Positions 53,598-63,585 of a stretch of 64,000 nt of DNA are shown in pieces. The stretch covers positions 22,501 through 86,500 of the forward strand of contig NW_025813698.1 of the NCBI RefSeq assembly GCF_021917145.1. Direction: 5' to 3'. The stretch comes from Hypomesus transpacificus (Eukaryota > Chordata > Actinopteri > Osmeriformes > Osmeridae). The notes beneath the pieces were generated by a model, which saw only the letters and a list, made by a program, of their open reading frames with translations, was not told the DNA's origin and searched no databases. Positions within the stretch are counted from its first letter, which is position 1, and each line of letters starts with the position of its first letter. The position numbers were made by a program, and so were the translations under genes.

Positions 53598-54272
53598 GGG
53601 TCGATCACAGCGGTCAGTATCTATAATTGCAAAGACCACTTTACAAAGAGGAACCGGTTGTCTGGAGATATAGTAAACCTTGACGGGTCTCCAGTATTTG
53701 TCTTTAGTTTGTCTGGCCAGTGCCCCCTGATAGAACGTTATTGATGTGTTAACAACTCAGGATGTTGGGTTAACAAGGGATAAGAAAAACAAGAAGTAGC
53801 GAAGAAACGGATTTGGTTTTCAATCATGTATTTGAACTACATATCACTGACCACTGTATCACTAACAGATGTAACCATGTTGGAAGAAACTTGTATTTTG
53901 ATAATGGCTCATCAGGGTTTATATATACATGTTTCAAAGATGGAAAGATTTTGTTGATAGAATTCAAATAATCATTGTGTGTAAAGAACCTAAAATGGTG
54001 GCCAGTGTTGTACTTTTAAGTTGATTTTGTTGTATTGTTTTAACGGACAGGTTGCGCAGAGGGGAGAAAGATAAGGCGTCATGATCTTTGTCAATTTAAG
54101 ATTTCATCCCTACCTCCTTCCTTTTAACCACTGGACTGGCATGTTTTAATCAATAACCTGTCATCAACTCAAATGTATATATTTATTAAAAGTGAATGTA
54201 GAACCAAGGTCCTGACTACTACTTATTTAGAGAACTAGGTTAAATGTTTGGCCAAATGTATTTCTTATTTTA

Positions 54273-54507
54273 CCCTTGTGCTGCCTTCGGGTCACATGAC
54301 CCAAAGGTTCATAACGAACATCCTTGTTTTTACCCAATACAAAAACAAATAAATGTTCTTTTAACCATCACAATGTGGGGGGTCTGAAACAGCCCGACGG
54401 TTAAAAGAAAATGCTTCACTTTGTTTTTGTATGCAGTAAAGTTGTCGCAATACGACGGTGTGTCACAATGACTGATGGGTCAGAATGACTCGAAGATAAC
54501 ACAAGGG
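54273..54507. mobile_element. piggyBac-like MITE, 235 bp
   Basis: The inverted ends CCCTTGTGCTGCCTTCGGGT and, on the opposite strand, CCCTTGTGTTATCTTCGAGT flank a non-coding core. Flanks TTTA and TTGA could be decayed TTAA targets. CCCTT...AAGGG termini and a TTAA target are typical of piggyBac. Confidence 0.7.
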
Positions 54508-54614
54508 TTGAAAAATAATAACTATATTATTATATGGCAACGACAATGCGAGCATTCTGGCTAATGGGTAGTCATGCCAGCCGCGTATTGACCTAATCGC
54601 CGGTCCGCGGTCTG

Positions 54615-54746
54615 ATACTAACTACTTAATAACCGAGAATGAGGTCATGCAGGGAAATATCAAACTGAGGCTGGAACGTATCGACCGAGCGATAGCGAGG
54701 CGCTACTCACTGCTGACCTCACTCTCGGTTAGTAAGTAGTTAGTAT
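54615..54746. repeat. Inverted repeat with 33-bp arms
   Basis: The left arm begins ATACTAACTACTTAATAACC (54615-54647) and the right arm is its near-perfect inverse, ending GTTAGTAAGTAGTTAGTAT (54714-54746). The 66-bp centre is unrelated. It may be a snap-back MITE. Confidence 0.75.
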
Positions 54747-55176
54747 TGTAGGATATTTTACTTCAGAAGGATTTGGATAAAGAATAGAGACAAAGATGGA
54801 ATATCTTTCAAAGTCAAGATGGCTTGAGAGGTTTATTCAGCACTGCAGCAGTGGTACAGGAAGACACCAAAAGCTAACAGGCAGAAGAAACAACCCGTTA
54901 ATATAGTCATTATGAGGATAATCCCTTGCCCGACATTATACTATCTCTCAATGTTATTCCCCCAACATATCCAAGGTGCGTCACCCTCAAAGAGACTGAC
55001 ATGCGTGCCCCCCCCCTCTATCTGGCTCAAACTGCCACTCTTGGTCCTTACTTTATTCCCATGGTGAACATACATCCCAGAGTCAGTAGTAACCCAAGCA
55101 CAGGGCCTTCTGAGCTTTCCCAGCTGTGCCACCGTGGCTGCCTCCCTTTCCTGGATTCTTGGTAAGATTACATCTA

Positions 55177-55321
55177 GTCATTTAGCAGACGCCCCTATCC
55201 AGAGCGACTTACAGGAAGTACAGGGACATTCCCCCAAGGCAAGTAGGGTGAAGTGCCTTGCCCAAGGACACAACGTCTGATTACTAGCCCAATTCCCTAA
55301 CCGCTCAGCCACCTGACTCCC
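55177..55321 (-). mobile_element. tRNA-derived SINE, reverse, internally deleted
   Basis: Same family as 9061, but part of the head around the B box is missing (ACAACGTC joins ATTACTAGCCC). Confidence 0.82.
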
Positions 55322-55427
55322 TAAGATGTTGTTCACTCACAGACTGATAACAATCCCTTTTGAAACATAAAAATACCCAGAGTCACAGATCATGCTTAGT
55401 CACCCTGGCCCCTATTCTTCCGAGACA

Positions 55428-55875
55428 TTTTTGAGAATGTCCATCACCCTGTTAATCATGTTTTGGGCCACCGCAGTATCAACTCTGTTAAATCCTGCAT
55501 CTAGTATAGAAAACGTCACCCTTATCAAATACATTGTACAAGAATGTAAAGTGTGGAGAAAAACTTCTGAGACTTTGTATAGATATGGCTGATGTGGTTT
55601 TGCATGTGTAGTCTTGTAGACGTAGTCACCGTTGAAAATAAATACATTCAGGAGACTTAAATTAACAAATGCTAGGAAGATGCATGCTTTTGGGGACCTT
55701 TTTATATCTAAATAGTAAAAATGACTTTGTGCTGTTTCAGATACTGTATCAAGTATTGAAACCAGGAGTCTTCTTCATACATTGCACAGTTGTGGATTAA
55801 TATATTGACAATATGGGTGCGGTGTATTATGGAGTTTGCCACCAGTAAAAAAAAAACAAGGACCTATGTAGCTGC
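55428..55875 (+). repeat. Duplicated block, copy 1 (partner at 61085-61570)
   Basis: Shared words include CATCACCCTGTTAATCA, TTTTGGGCCACC, GTAGTCTTGTAGA, AGTAAAAATGAC and GAGTTTGCCACCAGTAAAA, in the same order and orientation as at 61085-61570. Similarity stops where the LINE fragment begins. I recognise no coding function in it. Confidence 0.85.
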
Positions 55876-56070
55876 TAGTCCAAGCACTGGTCCTTTCCAA
55901 GTTGGACTACTGCAACTCGCTGCTCGCTGGTCTCCCAGCATGTGCAACCCGCCCTCTTCAGAGGATTCAGAACGCAGCGGCCCGCCTGGTCTACAATCTA
56001 CCCAGACGCTCCCATGTTACCCCGCTCCTCATCTCTCTCCACTGGCCCTTACATAGGGACCCGCCTTGCC
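55876..56070 (+). mobile_element. LINE reverse-transcriptase fragment (L2/CR1-like)
   Basis: One frame reads MDYCNSLLAGLPACATRPLQ, then IQNAAARLVYNLPRRSHVTP and LLISLHW. This is a C-terminal part of the reverse-transcriptase ORF that is common in fish non-LTR elements. It is truncated at both ends and not functional. Confidence 0.8.
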
Positions 56071-56385
56071 TTCGGTGGACCCCAAAGCCTGCAGCTGAAG
56101 GCCCACCCAAAGTCCTGGCTCAAGCCCGAACCCCCACTCCAGCCTCGGTCCTGCCCTGGGCCCCTGCCTCGATCCTGCCCTGTGCCCCTGCCTCATCCTG
56201 AGGTTGTGCCGCCCTGTGCCCGGACGAAGAAGGTTGCGCCGCCCAGCACCCAGACCACCGAGGCTGTTCCTGCCTGGGAGTCTCTGCCACCTGCCGCCGG
56301 TACCCAGCCCCGTTCCTGCCCTGTGCCCCAGCCTGGGTCCTGCCCTGAGCCCCTGCCTCGCCTTGAGGTTGTGAGAACGGGGTAC
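56071..56385 (+). other. Proline-rich repetitive segment next to the LTR-like element
   Basis: Imperfect repeats of CCCTGCCTCGATCCTGCCCT type read as PRSCPGPLPRSCPVPLP in one frame. It could be the 3' internal part of the element whose LTR-like end follows, or a local minisatellite. I cannot decide. Confidence 0.4.
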
Positions 56386-56678
56386 TGTCAGGGCCACAGC
56401 CGTGCCCCCCTATTGTTTTTGCCCTGCCCTAGTGTTTCCCTGTCATTGTCTTCACCTGTGTCTCATTGTCGTTAGTGTCATTGTGTCCACCTGTGACTTG
56501 TTTGTTTCTGTGTATTTAGGTTTCCGTTTTGTGTCCAGTCTTTGTCTTGTCATTACTGCGTCTCCTGTATGCGTGAGTACCCTACTTCTTCCCCGGTTTT
56601 TGATCATTAAACCTCTGTTTATCACGATGCCTCGCGTCTCTCATGCGTTTGGGTCCTACCCCTCCTCACGTTGTGACA
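56386..56678 (+). mobile_element. LTR-like element, about 293 bp (solo or 3' LTR)
   Basis: It starts TGTCAGGGCCACAGC and ends CACGTTGTGACA, so the termini TGTCA...TGACA are inverted and show the TG...CA rule. It contains a weak TATA-like GTATTTAGG and an ATTAAA signal late in the element. No target duplication was found. It abuts the inverted SAM fragment exactly. Confidence 0.6.
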
Positions 56679-57121
56679 TTCTGTTGATTTTGAATCATTT
56701 GGGTTTTCCCCAGTCCTGTTCTGTGTGGGTGGTTCTGTTTGAGCAGCCGGAGTCTGCAGGGGGGAAACAGAACTGTCTCGGTGGTGTTTCTGCTGGTCCT
56801 CTGGGTCAGTCTTGAAATGCGTCGGGGGTTTGTAACTCAGGTTCTAACTCACTGTCTAACTCACTTAATTTGGCCAAAACCTTTACAGCAGGCCCATGTT
56901 TGATCTGTAGATCTTTAAGATCTTTTTTGCTGAAACATACTAGGCAGTCTCCAGACACCTCTTCCTTTAGTAGCCGGTCAGTGTGTTGTTTGTCCAACTC
57001 CACTTTATCCAATAACCAATGACAAACTTGCTCTTTTGTCCACTTGTCTACATATGCAGGATATTTTGATGCATGCTGTGATCCTCTCCTCAACTCATCT
57101 AGATTAGTAAAGATTTTGACA
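56679..57121 (-). pseudogene. Inverted, truncated copy of the SAM-domain gene (second SAM domain)
   Basis: The minus strand reads RGSQHASKYPAYVDKWTKEQ, then a SAM domain with LLKEEVSGDCLVCFSKKDL and KHGPAVKVLAKLSELDSELE, very close to residues about 69-165 of the ORF at 62878. Nucleotide similarity continues past the last in-frame codons to 56679, where the LTR-like element begins, and on the other side to about 57121. It has neither the first SAM domain nor a plausible start, so it is a fragment. Confidence 0.85.
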
Positions 57122-57253
57122 CAAATATTTGTTCTTATTTCAGAGAAACAACAATGATCAGAAGGCCACCTCTTAACCTTAAATGAACCCTAACCCAACT
57201 AAATATTACCAGTTGCTGAACACGTCTCATTTTGTAATTTCAGAGAAGTCACA

Positions 57254-58417
57254 ATGAGGAGGAAGACATTGCGTTACATCAAATTGGTGGGTTTGCTTTT
57301 GATTGGAACTTTCGCCTTGGTGCTCATCTTTGAGAAAGAGGCCAACCCTGCAGATGAGCCATCAGATAACATGCCAGTTCACACAAGGGAATCAAACCGT
57401 AACCAAATAACTAAGAAACTAGTCAGTGTGCGGTCAGATGCCATCACATGGCCACCTTGTCAGCGTAATGAATCTGCATCCAACGTGACAGGCTTTTCTT
57501 CACTTCCCGGCCACATCCAAGACTTCCTGGATTATCGTCACTGCCGCCACTTCCCCATGCTGCTTGACGTTCCTGATAAATGTGGAGGTCCACAGAACTC
57601 TGCTGATGTCTTCCTTCTGCTGGTTATTAAGAGCTCGCCTTGGAACTATGACCGAAGGGAGGTTCTACGTAAAACCTGGGCAGAGGAGAGAATCCAGAAT
57701 GGGGTGTGGGTGCGTCGACTCTTCATCTCAGGAACCACAAGCTCGGGATATGAGGAGTCAAAGCTGAACAACTTACTGGAGCTGGAAAACAAAGAACATC
57801 ATGACATCTTGCAATGGGACTTCAGTGACACTTTATTCAATCTAACACTGAAGCACATTCTGTTTCTCGATTGGATGGAGAGGAACTGCCCAAATGCTCG
57901 CTTCCTGCTCAACGGTGATGATGACATCTTCGCCAACACAGATAACATGGTGGAATACTTTCAAAGCCTCAAGGACAATGACGGAAGCAAGCATCTGTTT
58001 GAGGGTTCTTTGGTCATCGGCGTTGGACCCGTCAGAGACCGACGGAGCAAGTACTATGTGCCAGTTCAGGTACAAGAGTCAGAAACATACCCCCCCTATT
58101 GTTCAGGAGGGGGAATTCTCCTTTCAGGCTACACAGCTATGGTCATATACAAAATGTCTCAGTTAATAACCATATTGCCTATTGATGATGCTTACCTGGG
58201 GATGTGCCTGCAAAAGGCTGGTCTTGGCATCAAGTCCCACATCGGTGTTCACTGTCAAGGACTGCATATTCCTTCTAAAAGGCTTGATGCCCATGACCCT
58301 TGTTTTTACAAGGAAATAATTTTAGTACACAGATTTGTAGTACATCAGATTTACATTATGTGGCATGCAGTACGTGACCCTAACCTGAATTGTGTCGGAA
58401 AGACTTTGACACTTTAG
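57254..58417 (+). CDS. Beta-1,3-N-acetylglucosaminyltransferase family (B3GNT-like), single exon, 387 aa
   Basis: Golgi type II glycosyltransferase (family GT31) that probably adds GlcNAc in beta-1,3 linkage to galactose or GalNAc acceptors. A short cytoplasmic end (MRRKTLRYIK) leads to a membrane anchor at residues 11-26, then a stem. CRHFPMLLDVPDKC (97-110), REVLRKTWAEE (135-145), the metal-binding DxD-type motif NGDDDIF (220-226), YCSGGGILLSGY (282-293) and DDAYLGMCL (311-319) are GT31 motifs in order. Three N-glycosylation sequons are at N72, N77 and N196. The best resemblance is to fish B3GNT3-like genes, often multi-copy and intronless in the coding part. An acceptor-like TTTCAG precedes the start by 13 bp, suggesting a 5' non-coding exon. 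The ORF is intact and lies between pieces of a SAMD9L-like gene. Confidence 0.88.
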   Translation: MRRKTLRYIKLVGLLLIGTFALVLIFEKEANPADEPSDNMPVHTRESNRNQITKKLVSVRSDAITWPPCQRNESASNVTGFSSLPGHIQDFLDYRHCRHFPMLLDVPDKCGGPQNSADVFLLLVIKSSPWNYDRREVLRKTWAEERIQNGVWVRRLFISGTTSSGYEESKLNNLLELENKEHHDILQWDFSDTLFNLTLKHILFLDWMERNCPNARFLLNGDDDIFANTDNMVEYFQSLKDNDGSKHLFEGSLVIGVGPVRDRRSKYYVPVQVQESETYPPYCSGGGILLSGYTAMVIYKMSQLITILPIDDAYLGMCLQKAGLGIKSHIGVHCQGLHIPSKRLDAHDPCFYKEIILVHRFVVHQIYIMWHAVRDPNLNCVGKTLTL

Positions 58418-58839
58418 ACGTGTTGATTTCCCAGGCATCTCTTTTAGGGCTCTGTGCCAGGACAGGGCTTCCATACATGAGGATCTATAATAGGTCAATC
58501 CTTCACATCTGGCCAGAAGAGATACTTTTGTGAAGTAACAAGAGTTTTTGTAAAGTAATTGTACAATTCTGATCTCTATTGCTGATATACAAATGTAGTA
58601 AACGTGTGTGATGTGAACATTTAAACAACCGTGTTTTCATAACTACTTTCACTCATTCCAGGACATCATGTCCAACTGAATTAAGGTGTTATCGTGGTGT
58701 GCTTATGGACACAGTAAGGGTGTCACCCATTTAGTTTTTCCCCCAAAAGCATAGGGAACTAAAAACTTAAATGAGTTCAGAGTTGGTTTTTGTGTGTTTT
58801 CTTTTTTGTATATAGAAATGAGAGCAGATATTTAGTGAA

Positions 58840-60220
58840 GTGCCCTCAACGAGACTAATACATATTATTTGTAAGATTTTAAATAACTCAATGAGACTCA
58901 TAGAAAACCTGAACAATTCTACAGTTTCATGATCATGATGAGTAACTTTGATGAGAAGTACATCGCTGGACTTGTCAAACACACTCTCCAGGAATTTAAC
59001 AGTTGTACAAAAACAGAAAAACATTTTACATTCTTAGCACTTCTGAATACATATGTGGTTGGATCTTACATTCCTGTATCTCTTTCTTGGGAATTAAATA
59101 ATTTTATTGTGATGAAAATGTATGTGAAGAAATGGAACCATACTCAAACTTTTTGATAACAGACAGCATTGACGACCAAGGAGGATACAAAGTCCTTAGA
59201 ATTCTACATTGTTCTATTGCCACTGCGTGTCTTGAAGAGCTGGACACAAGGTACAAACGTTGCTTGAGTGACGATTTCATGATTTAACCACATTTTTGGC
59301 TATGTCGGCGAGATTTCAATTATACTGACAGTCTTTGAGATGTTAAGGAGCCTGACATTCTTTGGAGTAGCTCATCCAATCAAAAATAAGTACTTCCAGG
59401 GATTTCTGAAGGGTTCAATCCAAATCACCAATGTTCCGGATGTGGGCAAAGAATATGTTGACGTCATCCAAGGACGGGAGTATTTTCTCTCAATTTTGTT
59501 GATTCAAGTGAAAGATATATTTGAGTTTTTTGACTGCTATTTCACATACACAAAGGTAAACAATGACAAAGCGTCCCAATCGAAAACTGGGAATAAAATC
59601 ACTGATCATTTTGAGAAATATTTGACTCTGTGTTGTTCATCAGAGGAACTATGCAGTGAACTAGGAAAAAATCCTGAAAAAAAACTGAAAATCAAAATTG
59701 AGGGAAGAAAAAGTGAAACTAGAAAGAAAATGCATGCACGCACATTTGCAGGAATACATTTAGAAAAGGCAGAGGACATGGAAAAAATCACTGAGTGCTA
59801 TGCATTTTTGCATACACACTCTGCTGACATTGTGTTGACAACAAAAGAAAAGTGCAATTTTGTTTTCTCCAATGTCATTCTCCAATGTCAAATAACCAGG
59901 AAATCGAAAATCTCTCCAAGCAAATATTGCAAGATGCAGGATTGACACATCCATTCCCCGACCCATACTATCTGGCATTATTGTTATTTTGGCCTGGTCT
60001 AAGTACAGATGTAATTCATTCAGATATCCGGACGTATGTGAACTCAATTCGGAACTCATCCCAAAAGTATCTGTCCATTTTGTTTAGGATGAGGAGCACT
60101 GTTGCCAACTTCTACCTGGCCAAAGGAAAGGGATTAAATAGGCTTGTTCCAAAACTAGCACTTGTTACACACTGGTTATATTCAGTGAAAGTGAAATACC
60201 TTTTTCTGAAGTTTGAATAA
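58840..60220 (+). pseudogene. SAMD9/SAMD9L-like gene remnant (C-terminal part), frameshifted
   Basis: Successive pieces match the order of SAMD9L. FYSFMIMMSNFDEKYIAGLV and HFTFLALLNTYVVGS read at 58917-59156. GYKVLRILHCS with ATACLEEL reads near 59189-59250. An ORF at 59340-59945 (FFGVAHPIKNKYFQGFLKGS ... ECYAFLHTHSADIVL) continues in another frame at about 59852-60220 (DAGLTHPFPDPYYLALLLFW, then FYLAKGKGLNRLVPKLAL). Stops and frameshifts break the reading. SAMD9/SAMD9L proteins are interferon-linked restriction factors and translation repressors. The N-terminal and central domains are absent here. Assignment is by motif recognition. Confidence 0.8.
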
Positions 60221-60320
60221 ATAAAGATGTAACATGTATTGTTGTTAATACAATTGAAAGATTTGTTGTTGGGTAGTATATATATATATATATGGGTAGT
60301 AATAGCAGGGGGAGTGGGGG

Positions 60321-60750
60321 ACAAATCTTTCCCATGCTCTCCCTCTCCCACCGTCCCCCCCCCCCCCCCCCCCCCCATCCTCCCAGCACTGACTTAGTGG
60401 AGTCCAAGATCGAGGAGTTCCTGGTGTCGTTCGGGGAGAAGATGAGCAGCCTGACGGAGGAGGCCTTCCGGACGCAGGTCACCGCCCTCATCAAGCTGAA
60501 GGAGTGTGAGGACACGCACCTGGGAGAGGAGGTGGACCGCAACTGGTTCGAGGTGGTCACCCAGCAGTATGTCTTTGACAGGCTCAGCAAGGAGGTGCGT
60601 TCCCCCTCCGGCCCTGCAGGGGGCGCCAACCCCCAGCAGCACCAATCATGACTGACCACCGCAATGCTGTTGCAGATACCTGAATTTGGTCCACACTAAT
60701 TCATGCTACGTCGACAGTTACACATCAACAGATATCCCATTATCTAATGT
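60321..60750 (+). pseudogene. Orphan copy of nardilysin exon 28 with intronic flanks
   Basis: 60387-60594 is a 208-bp copy of the nrd1 exon at 52340-52547, differing at one synonymous base (TAC to TAT). Both splice sites (CCTCCCAG|C and AAGGAG|GTGCGT) are intact. Similarity spans about 52302-52808, but it is near-perfect only over the exon and about 65 bp downstream; beyond that it falls to roughly 80 percent by eye. No neighbouring nrd1 exon is present, so the copy cannot encode the protein alone. Reading through the donor meets TGA 18-20 codons later. Confidence 0.92.
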
Positions 60751-60785
60751 GTAAGTTCTTTTCCAATGTCAGTTTTATTGTTCAG

Positions 60786-61081
<296 letters not shown>

Positions 61082-61084
61082 GAG

Positions 61085-61570
61085 TTCATCACCCTGTTAA
61101 TCAGGTTTTGGGCCACCACAGTATCAAGTCAGTGAATCTAGTATAGAAAACTTCCCCCTTAAGGAAGACACTGTACAAGAGTGTTAGAATGAGGTGTGGA
61201 GAGAAAAAGGAGACTTCTCTGTATTCTAAATCGGTTTTCTGAGAGGCTGACATGGTTTTACATTTGTAGTCTTGTAGATGTAACCTGGAGGGAGACATGT
61301 TCCTTCTGTTGAAAATAATTAAATTAAGGAGACTTAAATAAATAAATAAACTAGGAAGATTCACAATTTTGGGGAAGAAAATCTTTTCATATATATTAAA
61401 ATAGTAAAAATGACCTTTTTTGTGTTCTGTTTCAGTTACTATATCAAGTATTGAGTACTGCAGTCAATTGTGGACTTCATACAGCTATTTCTGTTATGAC
61501 AGTCTGGGTGTGGTGTAGTATGGAATGGAGTTTGCCACCAGTAAAACAAACCATGTGACCTATGTAGGTG
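61085..61570 (+). repeat. Duplicated block, copy 2 (partner at 55428-55875)
   Basis: Same word order as copy 1, with many substitutions and small indels, including an AAATAAATAAATAAA expansion near 61337. The end corresponds to CCTATGTAG in both copies. Confidence 0.85.
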
Positions 61571-62877
61571 TTGATGGAGACCTTTGATAGACCAAAGCAC
61601 AGTACATGTTTGTTGCGGAGCCAAGAAATCATTTTGAGTTTCATTTGAGGGGTGTTAGAAGTGGACCTATTTTCTTTACAGGTAAATTCAGTTATTGAAT
61701 GTTTACTATTAACTTTTACATTATGTAAACTTTTACATAAATGGGCATTGTGTATTGAAACCTACATTGTTTGCAAAAACACTTTTGTGTACAGGGTTGT
61801 ATGTTACTTGTGTTTTAATACAAAAATATTTAGATAAGCAAACCTTTTGTTATCAGATGTATAGTTCTTATTTTAGCTTGGTACAGCAGTCATTTGGATG
61901 AGTAATCTAATATTTATGAAGTGTTAAGTGTCAGTTCTAGCTAAATAATAAATATTTTCATATGCAGGCTATAGGTGTAAACATTAAATCAGTTTGTATT
62001 TATAGTAGTTGGACTATTAAAGTAATGTACATTACTCATATGCGACAACCTTGATACTTATATGGAGCTCAGCAGTAGGAAGCATGATTCAAATGTACTA
62101 ATTTAGATGTGCTTGTTTTGCATTTTACGAAGGGAGGCATTGTGCTTTTTTTTAAAGGAAACTATGTATGCAAATACTAGCTGGTAGCAGAAGGCTCTTT
62201 ATTAGGCCTATGTTGGTATTCCACCTTTAAACTTGATATGGGATCCTTTGTCGGAGAAATTTAGGATGTAACGTTATATTCTGAACATACTGGTGCTAGC
62301 ATTCCTTGCCAGCAGAGAACCCCCTCCTCACATGACTTATAGATGACACTAGGCTTACGTAAACAAACTGACCTAGGTTGACCATTAGCATACTAGAGGT
62401 GCTGTGTTGAGTGAATTATATGGTCAAGCCTAGGGTCAGGGAACTCTGTAAGTTTCCATGTGCAGGCGCACTCTGTCTCTGGGATCGATCATATTGACAG
62501 CTGGTATGCAGTCATGGACTTCTCTCCATTAAATGGTCTTACATGACAATTTGTGAACCAGACAAACTTTGTATTGCGATCAGACTTCATCTTCTTGCTG
62601 GCAAGCATTCAACTATTGTACTTTCTTTGAATCCGACGACTCTGTGCATTACTTGATAAAGAAATTATCTTAACACCCATACATGTACAATTATCGTAAA
62701 CAATTATAATTGCCTACATTTAACACTATTATATACCCTTTACCAATTAACATTTTCCACTGAATATTTCTTAATCAATCCTTAAATAAACACACTAACA
62801 CCTTTTGTCCCCTCATATATTTCAGGCACATTAAATATAGACCTAATCATTGCAGATGCAAAGCTTCATAATTAAAA
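61571..62877. other. Non-coding DNA upstream of the SAM-domain gene
   Basis: AT-rich sequence with no ORF of note. An acceptor-like ATATATTTCAG ends at 62826, about 50 bp before the SAM ORF start, so a 5' UTR intron is likely. Confidence 0.5.
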
Positions 62878-63585
62878 ATGAGCAAACTAACAGAATCGGA
62901 AGCTAAGATTGAAAAATGGACCACGAAAGAAGTTCACCAGTGGTTGAAGACAACGGTCAACATTCCACACTTGTATGCAGATAAGCTCCTAGAAGAAGAA
63001 GTATCAGGGGAAGAAATGGTCTGTTTTAAGAAACAAGATCTGCTTGATATGGAAATAAAACATGGACCTGCTGTCAAAATCTTTAGATATCTAGATGAGT
63101 TGAGGAGAGGTTCACAGCATGCATCAAAATATCCTGCATATGTAGACAAGTGGACAAAAGAGCAAGTTTGTTATTGGTTATTGGACAAAGTGAAGGTGTA
63201 CGAACCATACACTGACCGGCTACTAAAGGAAGAGGTATCTGGAGACTGCCTAGTATGTTTCAGCAAAAAAGATCTTATAGATCTACAGATCAAACATGGG
63301 CCTGCTGTAAAGATTTTGGCCAAGTTAAGTGAGTTAGACAGAGAGTTAGAACCTGAGTTACAAGCCCCAACGCATTTCAAGACTGACCCAGAGGACCAGC
63401 AGAAACACCACAGAAACAGTCCTGTTTCACTCCTGCAAACTTCAGCAGCTCAAACAGAACCACCACAGAACAGGACTGGGGAAAACCCAAATGATTCAAA
63501 ATCAACAGAATATGCGGAACCTAAAAAAAAAGGACCAAAACATCAGGCTATGGGACCAGAGAGACCAACAGTCAACGAGGTATAG
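62878..63585 (+). CDS. Tandem SAM-domain protein, probable N-terminal exon of a SAMD9/SAMD9L-like gene, 235 codons
   Basis: Two sterile alpha motif domains lie at about residues 12-74 (KWTTKEVHQWLKTTVNIPHL ... LLDMEIKHGPAVKIF) and 89-152 (VDKWTKEQVCYWLLDKVKVY ... LIDLQIKHGPAVKILAKL). A polar tail rich in P, Q, N and K follows. Mammalian SAMD9L begins with one similar SAM domain; fish relatives often vary. The frame ends at GTATAG after AACGAG, which could be a true stop or a donor (GAG|GTATAG), so the gene may continue past the window. The presence of C-terminal SAMD9L pieces nearby supports this family. SAM domains mediate oligomerisation. No catalytic domain is visible here. Confidence 0.75.
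   Translation: MSKLTESEAKIEKWTTKEVHQWLKTTVNIPHLYADKLLEEEVSGEEMVCFKKQDLLDMEIKHGPAVKIFRYLDELRRGSQHASKYPAYVDKWTKEQVCYWLLDKVKVYEPYTDRLLKEEVSGDCLVCFSKKDLIDLQIKHGPAVKILAKLSELDRELEPELQAPTHFKTDPEDQQKHHRNSPVSLLQTSAAQTEPPQNRTGENPNDSKSTEYAEPKKKGPKHQAMGPERPTVNEV

Larger units (their letters stand above)
53610..55176. other. Intergenic DNA downstream of nrd1 with two transposon-like elements
   Basis: Apart from the piggyBac-like MITE at 54273 and the inverted-repeat element at 54615, I saw only unique non-coding sequence. Confidence 0.5.

Noticed and set aside
55942-56475. 177-codon proline-rich ORF
   Set aside because: It crosses from a LINE fragment into repetitive C-rich DNA and an LTR-like element; frame openness reflects composition.
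56806-57093. An intact one-SAM gene starting MRRGSQ
   Set aside because: Homology runs past the apparent start and ends at the LTR-like element; it lacks the first SAM domain and promoter context, so it is a fragment.
59340-59945. A free-standing 201-codon gene
   Set aside because: It is an internal piece of a SAMD9L-like C terminus that continues in a different frame, with upstream pieces interrupted by stops; better read as a pseudogene part.
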